Of a stretch of 64,000 nucleotides of DNA, positions 22,270-30,773 are shown piece by piece (positions within the stretch are counted from its first letter, which is position 1; each line of letters begins with the position of its first letter). The stretch spans positions 1,674,001 through 1,738,000 of the forward strand of contig OZ255841.1 in NCBI GenBank assembly GCA_965277835.1, in the 5' to 3' direction. The stretch comes from Arcticimaribacter sp965277835 (GTDB taxonomy: Bacteria > Bacteroidota > Bacteroidia > Flavobacteriales > Flavobacteriaceae). Below the pieces are notes generated by a model, which worked only from the letters and a program-made list of their open reading frames with translations, was not told where the DNA came from and searched no databases. Position numbers and translations under genes: made by a program.

Positions 22270-22677
22270 CTAGGTGTAGTATTTTTTAATAATACTTAAA
22301 TATTCGTCAGGGAAGTTTAATTTTTTTGACAGTTTATAAAGCGATTTAGCATATACTTTATTTGTGCCTGTCAGAAATTCAAGAGGTAAATTATAACATG
22401 TAGCTATTACAAATTCATTAGAGTTTACAATAACCTTTACTTTTTCTGGAATATAGTCTGCAACACTTTTTTCAGAGTACAGTTTGGTTAATTCATCACT
22501 ATTTATTGTCATGATAATTCCATGGGCTTTTTCATTTTTGTAGGGAATTAATGAGGCCCGATTTCCAATTTTTATAGTATAATTATTTAAATAACCTCTT
22601 CTTGGGTTTAATGGATTGACATCGTTTTTTATTAGAATATCGTTATCCATAAACAATCCATAAAAGAATACTTCCAT
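22270..22677 (-). CDS. Gamma-glutamylcyclotransferase-like (GGCT/AIG2) protein
   Basis: This 135-aa protein begins with FFYGLFMDNDIL, the family's (V/F)FxYGxL turn that binds the gamma-glutamyl group, and continues with RRGYLNNYTIKIGNRASLIPYKNEKAHGIIM and LYSEKSVADYIPEKVKV, where the Glu after LYS matches the catalytic Glu region. Members cyclise gamma-glutamyl amines to 5-oxoproline, though many bacterial ones have unknown substrates. It is third after kdsA and the CBS gene, with an 84-nt gap containing a 12-bp inverted repeat, so it may not belong to that transcript. Confidence 0.75.
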   Translation of the reverse strand: MEVFFYGLFMDNDILIKNDVNPLNPRRGYLNNYTIKIGNRASLIPYKNEKAHGIIMTINSDELTKLYSEKSVADYIPEKVKVIVNSNEFVIATCYNLPLEFLTGTNKVYAKSLYKLSKKLNFPDEYLSIIKKYYT

Positions 22678-22722
22678 AATAGCTAAAAATAATAATCAGT
22701 GTAGTATAGTAGTCTTTAGAAT

Positions 22723-22765
22723 CTAATAAAAATACCTTGAGTTGTTATACCCTTATTTTTATTAG
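22723..22765 (-). repeat. 12-bp inverted repeat after the CBS gene
   Basis: CTAATAAAAATA (22723-22734) and TATTTTTATTAG (22754-22765) are perfect arms with a 19-nt loop. One arm includes the CBS gene stop codon. The stem is nearly all A/T without a T-run, so it is at best a weak terminator or processing site for the kdsA transcript. Confidence 0.5.
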
Positions 22766-23154
22766 CCTAATAGCTTTTTCACAGCAGGGTGTAAATGAAG
22801 TAATCCGACTAAAACATTATTTTGATCAACCACAGGTAAGTCCCAAATTTGTTTATCCCCCATAAGCTGTACAACTGTTTTTAAATCATCGTCAGATTTA
22901 CATGTTATTGGGTTTTCTTTAGCATGAATTAAAGCATCATCTATGAAAAGAGCCGAAAAAGGTTTTTGAACTTTTAAAAGCTTTCTTCTTAAGTCGCCAT
23001 CAGTTATTAAGCCTAATAAATTATTATTCTTATTTACAATACAAACCAATCCTAAATTAGCATTTCCCATTTCTGTAAGAGCTTCTTTTAAAATAGTTTT
23101 TTGCTCAACTATAGGGAATTGTCCTATTGATATCATTACATCTTTTACTTTCAT
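22762..23154 (-). CDS. Stand-alone CBS-pair protein, KdsD/KpsF C-terminus-like
   Basis: These 130 aa are two CBS motifs and nothing else. MKVKDVMISIGQFPIVEQKTILKEALTEM and LGLITDGDLRRKLL form the first, DLPVVDQNNVLVGLLHLHPAVKKLLG the second. The LGLITDGDLRR and LVGLLHLHD-like ends resemble the C-terminal regulatory half of arabinose-5-phosphate isomerase (KdsD/KpsF), but the SIS catalytic half is missing. The gene starts 3 nt after kdsA, strongly suggesting cotranslation. It may sense a nucleotide or sugar and regulate KdsA or a separate isomerase; this is inferred. Confidence 0.82.
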   Translation of the reverse strand: MKVKDVMISIGQFPIVEQKTILKEALTEMGNANLGLVCIVNKNNNLLGLITDGDLRRKLLKVQKPFSALFIDDALIHAKENPITCKSDDDLKTVVQLMGDKQIWDLPVVDQNNVLVGLLHLHPAVKKLLG

Positions 23155-23157
23155 AAC

Positions 23158-24045
23158 TTATTGATTTACAGGATGGACATTATCTTCTCCTAGTTCGTCT
23201 AGCAACTGCAATCGAGTTTGGTGAACTACTTTTGCTTGATAAAGAATATTTTCTAAATATTTAATATTTAAAACAGTATTTGCATCGGAAAGCGCTTTTT
23301 CTGGATTGTCATGCGTTTCCATAAACAATAAATTTATTCCGTTTGCTACTGCTGAACGAACAAGGTGTGGAATATATTCACGTTGACCTCCAGAAATATT
23401 TCCCATAGAGGTAGGAAGTTGAATAGAGTGTGTGGCATCGTAGCATACCGGATATCCGGTCTCTGCCATAATAGGAAAGCATTTCATATCATTAACCAAC
23501 ATATTATAGCCTAAAAAGGTGCCTCGGTCGGCTAAAATAATTTGCTCATTACCAAACGCTTCTATTTTTCTACATGAATTTTTCATGTTCCAAGGACTCA
23601 TAAACTGCCCTTTTTTCAATAAAATGGGTCGGTTGGTATAAGCTGCAGCTCTCAAAATAGAAGTTTGCCTACACAAATACGCCGGAACTTGAATCATATC
23701 ACAAACCTCACCAGTTGCTTTAGCCCAAGTTGCGTCAGAAAAGTCAGAAACTACAGGGACTTTATAAGTCGATCTTACTTCGGAAAGTATTTTTAATCCC
23801 TCATCTATACCAACTCCATGAAAGCTTTTAGGCGACGATCGGCAATCTTTATCGTAACATGATTTATATATCCATGGAATATCAAGCTTTTCGCAGATAT
23901 TAGCAATAGCATCGGCCATAAAAAGAGCATGATCTCTATTTTCTATAGCACATGGACCTCCTACAAATGCAAGAGGTAGCGTACCGCCAATACTAACTTT
24001 TTTAACATCTCCGTAACCTACTGTAATTATTTTATTCTCTATCAT
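23158..24045 (-). CDS. kdsA: 3-deoxy-8-phosphooctulonate (KDO-8-P) synthase, variant motif
   Basis: It condenses arabinose 5-phosphate with PEP to KDO-8-phosphate for the LPS inner core. The family pattern is clear: VGGPCAIENRD (metal-ligand Cys32 of the metal-dependent class), RSSPKSFHGVGIDEGLKIL, VVSDFSDATWAKATGEVCDMIQVPAYLCRQT, LLKKGQFMSPWNMKN and CYDATHSIQLP. The usual KANRSS motif reads KDCRSS here (66-71), with Asn changed to Cys. I chose ATG 24043-24045 (MIENK, 295 codons); ATG at 24072 is possible and would lie in a leader hairpin. Two promoter boxes lie upstream (24114-24121 and 24187-24194). Confidence 0.85.
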   Translation of the reverse strand: MIENKIITVGYGDVKKVSIGGTLPLAFVGGPCAIENRDHALFMADAIANICEKLDIPWIYKSCYDKDCRSSPKSFHGVGIDEGLKILSEVRSTYKVPVVSDFSDATWAKATGEVCDMIQVPAYLCRQTSILRAAAYTNRPILLKKGQFMSPWNMKNSCRKIEAFGNEQIILADRGTFLGYNMLVNDMKCFPIMAETGYPVCYDATHSIQLPTSMGNISGGQREYIPHLVRSAVANGINLLFMETHDNPEKALSDANTVLNIKYLENILYQAKVVHQTRLQLLDELGEDNVHPVNQ

Positions 24046-24060
24046 TCTAAAATTTTTACT

Positions 24061-24090
24061 TATGAAAAACATCAAAAAAATGTATTCATA
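24061..24090 (-). promoter_or_regulatory. Hairpin in kdsA leader
   Basis: On the plus strand TATGA...ACAT, a CAAAAAA loop, and ATGT...TCATA form a bulged palindrome between the promoters and the chosen kdsA start. It could influence the choice between ATG 24072 and ATG 24045. Confidence 0.4.
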
Positions 24091-24113
24091 AACTTAAACA
24101 AAATTAATACTAT

Positions 24114-24121
24114 CAAATATA
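24114..24121 (-). promoter_or_regulatory. Promoter box TATATTTG before kdsA
   Basis: Exact TAnnTTTG on the minus strand. Transcription would start near 24107, giving a leader of about 62 nt. Confidence 0.6.
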
Positions 24122-24150
24122 ACTCACTTTTAATCTTATAATACAACTAA

Positions 24151-24325
24151 CTTAATAAGCACTATCCATTGATTAAAAACAAGTAACAAATGTACTTAAA
24201 ATTTATATATGATGATTTAATTTCTACAATATTTTTGAAATTCTTGTCTATACATCATCCGTTTAGGACTAAGTTGTGTTAGTTGAAGGAATTGCGCACA
24301 AGCTTCGTCTCTACGCCCCAAATTA
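24151..24325 (-). repeat. Duplicated segment, intact copy (ligase gene 3' end plus kdsA promoter)
   Basis: The minus-strand sequence from the last codons of the O-antigen ligase gene through its stop codon and the TACATTTG promoter box to TAAGCAC is similar to 54412-54610, upstream of the nonulosonate island. The most similar part is the 21 bases from AAGTAACAAATG to TACTTAAAA, identical in both. Confidence 0.75.
24187..24194 (-). promoter_or_regulatory. Promoter box TACATTTG shared by two glycan operons
   Basis: Exact TAnnTTTG on the minus strand, inside a small palindrome (AAGTA, 7 nt, TACTT). The same box with its surroundings stands at 54446-54453 before the nonulosonate operon. Confidence 0.6.
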
Positions 24326-26559
24326 TATAAGGATAGCGCTATAAAGCGAATAGAGCCTTCTTTAACTTCCACTCTTCGTGAACTTTTGGATATATTTAAA
24401 TACTGTATTGCCTTTTCAAAATCCTTAGTTTGAAAAAGCGATAAACCTGTATTTAAAGAGTAAGCAAGCTCTAGAGGGTCTAACTCAAATGCTTTTTGGT
24501 AAAGAGAAGCTGCTGTTTCATAATCTTTTGCAGTATAGGATTCATTAGCTTGTTTAACAAGTTTTTCTGCTTCTACAACGCGTTGTTGCCCATAGGAAAA
24601 ATATTTATAATATGTTAAGATTCCACTATCGTCAGGGAATAAATTATATGCATCTGTTACTACCTGAGTTGCTTTCGCATCACCTAAAGTTACTAAATGA
24701 GAGAGTGCGCGAATAAAAATAACCCATATTGTTTTATCATTTGGAGTAAGTGAGTTAGCTTTTTCGAAAGTAGTATATACCTCGTCAAGTTTTCTCAGAG
24801 CTGTAAGAGTCTGCATATGTATATCATAGTGAGGTAAATTCTTAGGCAAATTTTCAAAGGCAGCTTTTGAATATTTATATGCTTCGGCTAAATTTCCTTG
24901 TGATAAATAAATTTGAGCTAAAAGGCTTTCAGGAAAATATATTGTAGGATTATCTTTAGCCCCTTCTTTAGCATATTTAATGGCTTTATCTATTTGTTCT
25001 TTTCTAAAATAATATCGAGCCTTCATAGCTTTTATTGGCATTGCTGTCTCTGTTATATTAGGAATTTCATCTTGTATCTGATCAAGCTCTGGTAAAGAAT
25101 AACTATATCTTCCCGTATTAAATTCATGTAATAATCTTCCTTGTTGTTGTAAGGACTTAAAAGATATATAATGAATTATAACACCCGGGATTAATAAAAC
25201 AAGTGATAGTGCAATAAATAAACGTTGCTTTAATATGGAATTATTTTTACTCGTATCTTCTTTTGTTGGTTTATTCTCTTTTGGTTTTTTTTGATAAACA
25301 TAAAGCGCTAAAATAAGGCCTGCTAAAATAGCTAGTGAAGATTGCATTAGAGGTCTAGCTACTGGAAAATTTAACCCTGCGTCTATTCCATAAACAATAA
25401 AAGGGAGCAATAAAAAGAAGTATCCAAAAAATAATTTATTTTTTAGCTTAAAAGATCTATACATCATTATAATAATGTATAATCCTAAAAACAGAAATAA
25501 TAGTATATAAGCTAAACCTCCTGGAACTCCTGTTTCGGCAAATACATGAATAAAGTCATTATGTGCATGATAAGGAACAGTATAGCCTGTAATAAAATCT
25601 TTCCCATAAGAAATAGAGGCTATTTTCCAATTTCCGAGACCACAGCTTATTATAGGATGATCTTTAATTTGCTCGAAAGCATGAGACCAATATTGAAATC
25701 GACCATTAGAGGATTCTTCCGTAAAAGCAATACGACCAATTGCATCATTAACTGTAGTTTTATTTATCGTATTAGTTATACTTATGTTTAATAAGACAGC
25801 AGCTAAATATGTAAAAATAACAGTGGCTAACAATGGATACCCTTTAGAAGGGGTTAAAAATTTGGTGACTATCAAGTAAACAAAAAACAATAAAATAGAA
25901 ATGAAAACTATTAATGAACTTAAAATAGCCGCTCTAGCATCTATCAAAGAAATTGCAAGGATTGAGCCTATAATAACAGGTACAATTAAAACTTTTGAAA
26001 AGACTTCCTTAAATGTAGAAAAAAGGTAAATTAGGAAAGGTACTTTAAAAGCAATAGATGCTGCAGTTATATTTTTATTACCAGCAACACCTTTTAATTG
26101 TATTACAGAATACGTGTCTGGGAAAATATCAAGAAATATTTTATAAAACGCGGCTAATTCAATGATTAAGAAAAAAAGGAAAAGCCGGGATATAAAAAAG
26201 AATTTATTGGGTAAGGGAGAAATTAAAAGATAACAAAAAAGAATAGCAAAGAAAACATTTCCTAAACGCGGAATATTTAAAAAAGTTTCCACCTCATTAA
26301 TAGCATATATAAAGGATAAACCTGACCAAATTATATAGAATAGATATATCCAAAAATAAGCTGTTTTAAAAAGTCCATTAAACCCAGTTTTAATATCATC
26401 TTTAGAAATCAAAAGATATATTGCAGTTAATATATTAACGGATCCTAAATAAAGCCATTGCGGAGCTAAAATATCAATAGCATCATAATTAGAAAGAGAT
26501 CCTGTTAGTATATAAAGGACTAACAAAATATAACGAGGGATTAAGCTATAAGTGTCCAT
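24217..26559 (-). CDS. O-antigen ligase/polymerase family membrane protein with C-terminal TPR repeats
   Basis: The protein (780 aa from ATG 26559) has about ten membrane segments up to residue 430 or so. A large loop holds GRIAFTEESSNGRFQYWSHAFEQIKDHPIISCGLGNWK and YTVPYHAHNDFIHVFAETGVPGGLAY, the Wzy_C/WaaL signature with conserved H-H-N-D. The C-terminal third is TPR helices (DKAIKYAKEGAKDNPTIYF, YETAASLYQKAFELDPLELAYS). Such proteins join or polymerise undecaprenyl-linked glycan at the periplasmic face. An in-frame ATG 48 nt upstream exists, but a near-consensus TATATTTA box between the two favours the shorter form. A decayed copy of its 3' end lies at 54477-54610. Confidence 0.85.
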   Translation of the reverse strand: MDTYSLIPRYILLVLYILTGSLSNYDAIDILAPQWLYLGSVNILTAIYLLISKDDIKTGFNGLFKTAYFWIYLFYIIWSGLSFIYAINEVETFLNIPRLGNVFFAILFCYLLISPLPNKFFFISRLFLFFLIIELAAFYKIFLDIFPDTYSVIQLKGVAGNKNITAASIAFKVPFLIYLFSTFKEVFSKVLIVPVIIGSILAISLIDARAAILSSLIVFISILLFFVYLIVTKFLTPSKGYPLLATVIFTYLAAVLLNISITNTINKTTVNDAIGRIAFTEESSNGRFQYWSHAFEQIKDHPIISCGLGNWKIASISYGKDFITGYTVPYHAHNDFIHVFAETGVPGGLAYILLFLFLGLYIIIMMYRSFKLKNKLFFGYFFLLLPFIVYGIDAGLNFPVARPLMQSSLAILAGLILALYVYQKKPKENKPTKEDTSKNNSILKQRLFIALSLVLLIPGVIIHYISFKSLQQQGRLLHEFNTGRYSYSLPELDQIQDEIPNITETAMPIKAMKARYYFRKEQIDKAIKYAKEGAKDNPTIYFPESLLAQIYLSQGNLAEAYKYSKAAFENLPKNLPHYDIHMQTLTALRKLDEVYTTFEKANSLTPNDKTIWVIFIRALSHLVTLGDAKATQVVTDAYNLFPDDSGILTYYKYFSYGQQRVVEAEKLVKQANESYTAKDYETAASLYQKAFELDPLELAYSLNTGLSLFQTKDFEKAIQYLNISKSSRRVEVKEGSIRFIALSLYNLGRRDEACAQFLQLTQLSPKRMMYRQEFQKYCRN

Positions 26560-26841
26560 TGTTAAAGTATAATTTATATTTCGGTAAATATATAAAAACT
26601 CATACAAGCAAAAGCGTAATTATCTTATATATTGATTACGGTAAAAGTAATTTTATCAATTAATTCACAATTTTAATTTTCCTTTAGAAAATCTATATTG
26701 TTTGAAGCATAATTATACTTAGATAAGCCTATATAGCGATAACATTACTATTTAAAATTCTCTTCAATAATTTGCTTGGTTTGTTAAAATCAAGATTATT
26801 CTTTCAATTATTATTACATTCGCTTTCATAAAAATGGAGAT
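26560..26841. promoter_or_regulatory. Divergent promoter region between the ligase and DUF2723 genes
   Basis: About 280 nt with no gene. Near-consensus boxes occur for both directions: TACATTCG (26815-26822) for the plus-strand gene and TATATTTA (about 26590) for the minus-strand gene. Confidence 0.4.
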
Positions 26842-29800
26842 ATGAATACAACACAATTTGAATTTTGGAATCGTGTTTTTGGATGGAGTATTTTTACAAT
26901 AGCACTATTAACATTTGGGCTTACTGTAGAGCCAACTGCAAGTTTTTGGGACGCAAGCGAATATATTGCAACCTCGGCTAAGCTTCAGGTTGGGCATCCA
27001 CCTGGGGCTCCTTTCTATCAAATGATGGGTGCCTTTTTTGCGCTTTTCGCAGCTTCTCCAGAAAAAACGGCGTTAATGGTTAATTTAATGTCTGTTTTTT
27101 CTAGTGCATTTACCATTCTATTTTTGTTCTGGACATTAGTCATTATACTTAAAAAACTCCCCCCATTTAAAGCATCAGATAATATTAGTAATGCTATTGG
27201 ATTATTTGGGAGTGCTTCTGTAGGTGCGCTAGCTTTTTGCTTTTCCGATAGTTTTTGGTTCAATGCTGTTGAAGCCGAAGTATATGCAATGGCGACTTGT
27301 ATTCTTTCTTTGCTTTTTTGGCTGAGCTTACGCTGGGAAGAAGAAATGAATACTCCACGTGGTAACCGTTGGTTATTATTAATTGCATTTATTATTGGTC
27401 TTTCTTTTGGTGTACATTTTATGGGCTTATTAACTATTCCTGCTATGGGAATGTTATATTACTTTAAGAACTATAAAAAAATAACTCCCAAAGGCTTCAT
27501 TATTGCCAACATTATTTCTGTTGCGATTTTACTTTTTATTTTTAAACTTCTTTTACCTCTAACATTAGCTTTATTTGGTAAAATGGAAGTGTACTTTGTC
27601 AATACGCTTGGTTTTGCATTTAATAGTGGAACTATTTTCACAGCTACCCTACTGATAGGAGTATTTGTTTACAGTTTATATTTTACACAAAAGAATAACT
27701 ATGTTAAAATAAATACGGGTATTTTATCAATACTCTTTGTGTTGTTAGGTTTTTCTTGTTGGGTAATGCTCCCTATACGGGCTAAGGCAAATACTGTTAT
27801 TAATGAAAACTCTCCTTCCGATGCACGACAATTATTAGCGTACTATAATTTAGAACAATATCCCGAAACCAAATTATTTTATGGCCCTATGTTCTCCGAC
27901 ATGTACGCTGGACAAGATGAACAAGAGCCTTATATTGATGATAAACCTAAATATGAGCGTGATGAAAAAACGGGGCGTTATATCATTGTAAATAATTGGG
28001 AAAGAGCCAGAATAAATGCAAACTCAAAACACGAAGGTTTTTTACCTCGCCTTCATAGTTCTGAGCACGCTGCAAATTATATGGATTTTACAGGGCCTTT
28101 AGAATTTTCTATAAAACCAGAATATCGCGGTAGTGAAGCACTACAGAGAAGAGTATTTTCTTTTAGAGAGGAAGCAGCCGAAGGGCGGGTTTCTGGAGAA
28201 GAATATCATAAGTTTTTCAAAAGAATGTCTCCATACTTAAATATTGAGAAGCCTACATTTATGAGTAATATGAGGTATTTACTTGAATTTCAGGTAGGAT
28301 ATATGTACATACGTTATTTTATGTGGAATTTTGTTGGGAGACAAAACGATAATCAAGGAGAATATAATATTCTTGATGGAAATTGGTTGAGCGGTATTCC
28401 CTTTATAGATTCTATTCGCCTAGGAAATCAAAGCGAACTAAGTGAAGACGCCTTAAACAATAAAGCACGAAACACTTATTTTTTCCTCCCTTTTATTTTA
28501 GGACTAATTGGAGTGTTCTTTTTATATAGAGAAGACAAGAAGAAGTTTTGGGTATTAATGTTATTTTTCTTATTTACAGGACTAGCTCTTAAAGTATATC
28601 TAAATGAACGCCCTTTTGAACCTCGAGAGCGAGATTATGCTCTAGTAGGGTCGTTTTATGTGTTTGCAATTTGGATTGGAATTGGTGCATTTGTTGTAAT
28701 GCAAAGAATTAAAAAAGCATGGAATAATAAATTTGCTACTCCTTTTTCGATACTTCTATGTTTGTTAGCTGTACCTATACTTATGGCAGTTCAAAATTGG
28801 GATGATCATGATCGTTCGGGACGCTATACGGCTCAATCTATTTCAAAATCATACTTGACTTCAATTCAAGAGGATGTTGGCGCAATTATTTTTACTATTG
28901 GCGATAACGACACCTTTGCGCTTTGGTATGCACAAGACATAGAAAACTATCGAACCGATGTCCGCCCTATTAATACAAGTCTAATTGCTGCAGACTGGTA
29001 TATTGATCAGATGAAACGAAAAACGTATAAGAGTGACCCCGTTAAGTTTCAACTAACACACGCTCAATATGCTTATGGAGTTCGAGACTATGTGAAACAC
29101 GAGTCTATTATTGATTCTGTGCGCTGGGATATAAAAGACTTTATAAACTGGGTATCGGCTGATGATCCTAGAAATAAATATAAGGTAATTCTCCGAAAAA
29201 TGGGAGCAGATGTAGAAATGTACCCTAAGAGTACTCAAGAAATGATTTTCTATCCTACCAATAAAATAAGAGTAAAGGTAAACAAAGAGAATGCTCTCAA
29301 AAGGGGGTTAGTTAAAGAAAAAGACAGCGCATCTATTGTCCCTTATATTGATATTGATTTACCAAAAACGGGAATGTATAAAAACCAATTAATAATGCTG
29401 GATATTCTAGCAAACAACGATTGGGAAAGACCTATCTATTTTACGGGAGGGAGTTATGATTCATCAGAATATCTTTGGATGAAAGACTACTTACAATTAG
29501 AAGGATTAGTATATAAACTCGTTCCGATAAAAACGCCAAAGAATAAGAACAACCCTTATCTTATGGGACGTATTGATTCGGACATAATGTACGATATTGT
29601 AAAAAAATGGGAATGGGGAAATTCGAATAGCCCCGATATTTATCACGACCCCGAAACTCGAAAAAACAGTATTTCATATCGAAGTAATATGGCTAGATTA
29701 GCCGAAGTACTTATTAACGAAGGAAAACCTGAAAAAGCAAAAGAGATTATTGATTTGGGCTTAGAGAAAATGCCTGTCAATTATTTTGGGTTTTATAGTT

Positions 29801-30402
29801 TGTTAACCCCATTTATTGAGGGATACTATAGAGTTGGTGCTAAAAATGATGCTCGAAAATTATATTCTCAAGTTGCCGAAAAATATAAGAATCGATTAAA
29901 TTATTTTCAAAGCCTATCGCCAGATTTACAATATTCTTTAGGAGAAGAAATTTTAACAGAAGTTGAGCGTTATCGTTCGCTTGTTGAAGTAGTAATTGAC
30001 AATAAAGATGAAGATATAATTGCCTCAAAAATTTCGGAGTTTCAAAGAAGTGCAATCCCATTTAAGTTTCTTTATGGGAATTATGAGTTTTATACCAGTC
30101 AAGACGATTTTGTTGAAGGGTTATATTTAGGCAAAGACACCCAAGCTGCTCGCTTTCTATTTGATAAAATTGCAAAAGCTTATGAAGAAAGATTATTGAA
30201 GCTAGGTAGCCTACCTAAAGAAGATCAAGAAACGTATGAAGAAATAATAATGGACGAAGTTAATGGATATCGAAAACTAATGCTATATATAAACCTATAC
30301 GATGACGAGTCATATAGAGATACTATAGAAAGACGTATGTTGAGTATAATTAAGCCATTAAAGATATTTGATGATATGCTTGAAGAAGAAGATAACAACT
30401 AA
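26842..30402 (+). CDS. DUF2723 family membrane protein (putative glycosyltransferase-fold)
   Basis: This 1186-aa inner-membrane protein belongs to DUF2723. The N-terminal TVEPTASFWDASEYIATSAKLQVGHPPGAPFYQM is the family hallmark and resembles the first periplasmic loop of GT-C (O-mannosyltransferase/ArnT-like) enzymes, where the Asp-Glu pair (WDASEY) is catalytic. About ten membrane segments, FEPRERDYALVGSFYVF, and a soluble part with GDNDTFALWYAQDIENYRTDVRPIN follow. The C-terminus has helical TPR-like segments. GGAGAT lies 5 nt before the ATG, one of the few clear SD sites here. Substrate is unknown; protein O-glycosylation is a plausible role in Bacteroidota. Confidence 0.88.
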   Translation: MNTTQFEFWNRVFGWSIFTIALLTFGLTVEPTASFWDASEYIATSAKLQVGHPPGAPFYQMMGAFFALFAASPEKTALMVNLMSVFSSAFTILFLFWTLVIILKKLPPFKASDNISNAIGLFGSASVGALAFCFSDSFWFNAVEAEVYAMATCILSLLFWLSLRWEEEMNTPRGNRWLLLIAFIIGLSFGVHFMGLLTIPAMGMLYYFKNYKKITPKGFIIANIISVAILLFIFKLLLPLTLALFGKMEVYFVNTLGFAFNSGTIFTATLLIGVFVYSLYFTQKNNYVKINTGILSILFVLLGFSCWVMLPIRAKANTVINENSPSDARQLLAYYNLEQYPETKLFYGPMFSDMYAGQDEQEPYIDDKPKYERDEKTGRYIIVNNWERARINANSKHEGFLPRLHSSEHAANYMDFTGPLEFSIKPEYRGSEALQRRVFSFREEAAEGRVSGEEYHKFFKRMSPYLNIEKPTFMSNMRYLLEFQVGYMYIRYFMWNFVGRQNDNQGEYNILDGNWLSGIPFIDSIRLGNQSELSEDALNNKARNTYFFLPFILGLIGVFFLYREDKKKFWVLMLFFLFTGLALKVYLNERPFEPRERDYALVGSFYVFAIWIGIGAFVVMQRIKKAWNNKFATPFSILLCLLAVPILMAVQNWDDHDRSGRYTAQSISKSYLTSIQEDVGAIIFTIGDNDTFALWYAQDIENYRTDVRPINTSLIAADWYIDQMKRKTYKSDPVKFQLTHAQYAYGVRDYVKHESIIDSVRWDIKDFINWVSADDPRNKYKVILRKMGADVEMYPKSTQEMIFYPTNKIRVKVNKENALKRGLVKEKDSASIVPYIDIDLPKTGMYKNQLIMLDILANNDWERPIYFTGGSYDSSEYLWMKDYLQLEGLVYKLVPIKTPKNKNNPYLMGRIDSDIMYDIVKKWEWGNSNSPDIYHDPETRKNSISYRSNMARLAEVLINEGKPEKAKEIIDLGLEKMPVNYFGFYSLLTPFIEGYYRVGAKNDARKLYSQVAEKYKNRLNYFQSLSPDLQYSLGEEILTEVERYRSLVEVVIDNKDEDIIASKISEFQRSAIPFKFLYGNYEFYTSQDDFVEGLYLGKDTQAARFLFDKIAKAYEERLLKLGSLPKEDQETYEEIIMDEVNGYRKLMLYINLYDDESYRDTIERRMLSIIKPLKIFDDMLEEEDNN

Positions 30403-30704
30403 TTTACATAGTCTTTCATTAGGCTTATTAATGTGTTTGCATCTTGTTCACCACTTTGCCTCCAAACCATTTCACCGTTTTTATAAATCATTAAGGTTGG
30501 TATTGCTTTTACGCGGAGGGCTTCTGTAAGTTTATTGTTTTTTGAGACTTCAATTTTTATTACTTTTCCTTGATCTCCAATAGCTGCGGCGACATCACGT
30601 AACGATGAGTGAAGCTCTTCGGGAGATTCGGTGTGCTCTTCAAAAAAGACTAGAAGAAGAGGCGTTTTATCATCTATTAATTCTCCAAACTTTGACACAA
30701 GCAA
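30399..30704 (-). CDS. Thioredoxin-fold protein without active-site cysteines
   Basis: This 101-aa protein has the thioredoxin strand-helix order (TPLLLVFFEEHTESPEEL, GKVIKIEVSKNNKLTEALRVKAIPTLMIYKNGEMVWRQSG) with the cis-Pro in AIPTLM. The usual WCGPC site reads EEHTESPEEL and the protein has no Cys, so it cannot act as a disulfide reductase. A binding or chaperone-like role is possible. It overlaps the end of the DUF2723 gene by 4 nt tail-to-tail and lies 69 nt after the metallophosphoesterase gene on the same strand. Confidence 0.85.
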   Translation of the reverse strand: MLVSKFGELIDDKTPLLLVFFEEHTESPEELHSSLRDVAAAIGDQGKVIKIEVSKNNKLTEALRVKAIPTLMIYKNGEMVWRQSGEQDANTLISLMKDYVN

Positions 30705-30773
30705 TAATGTTTAAACAATTTAAGGCTAAATTAAGTTTTTTTTATTAAAAGCGTATAGTTTACTAAATTGAAG

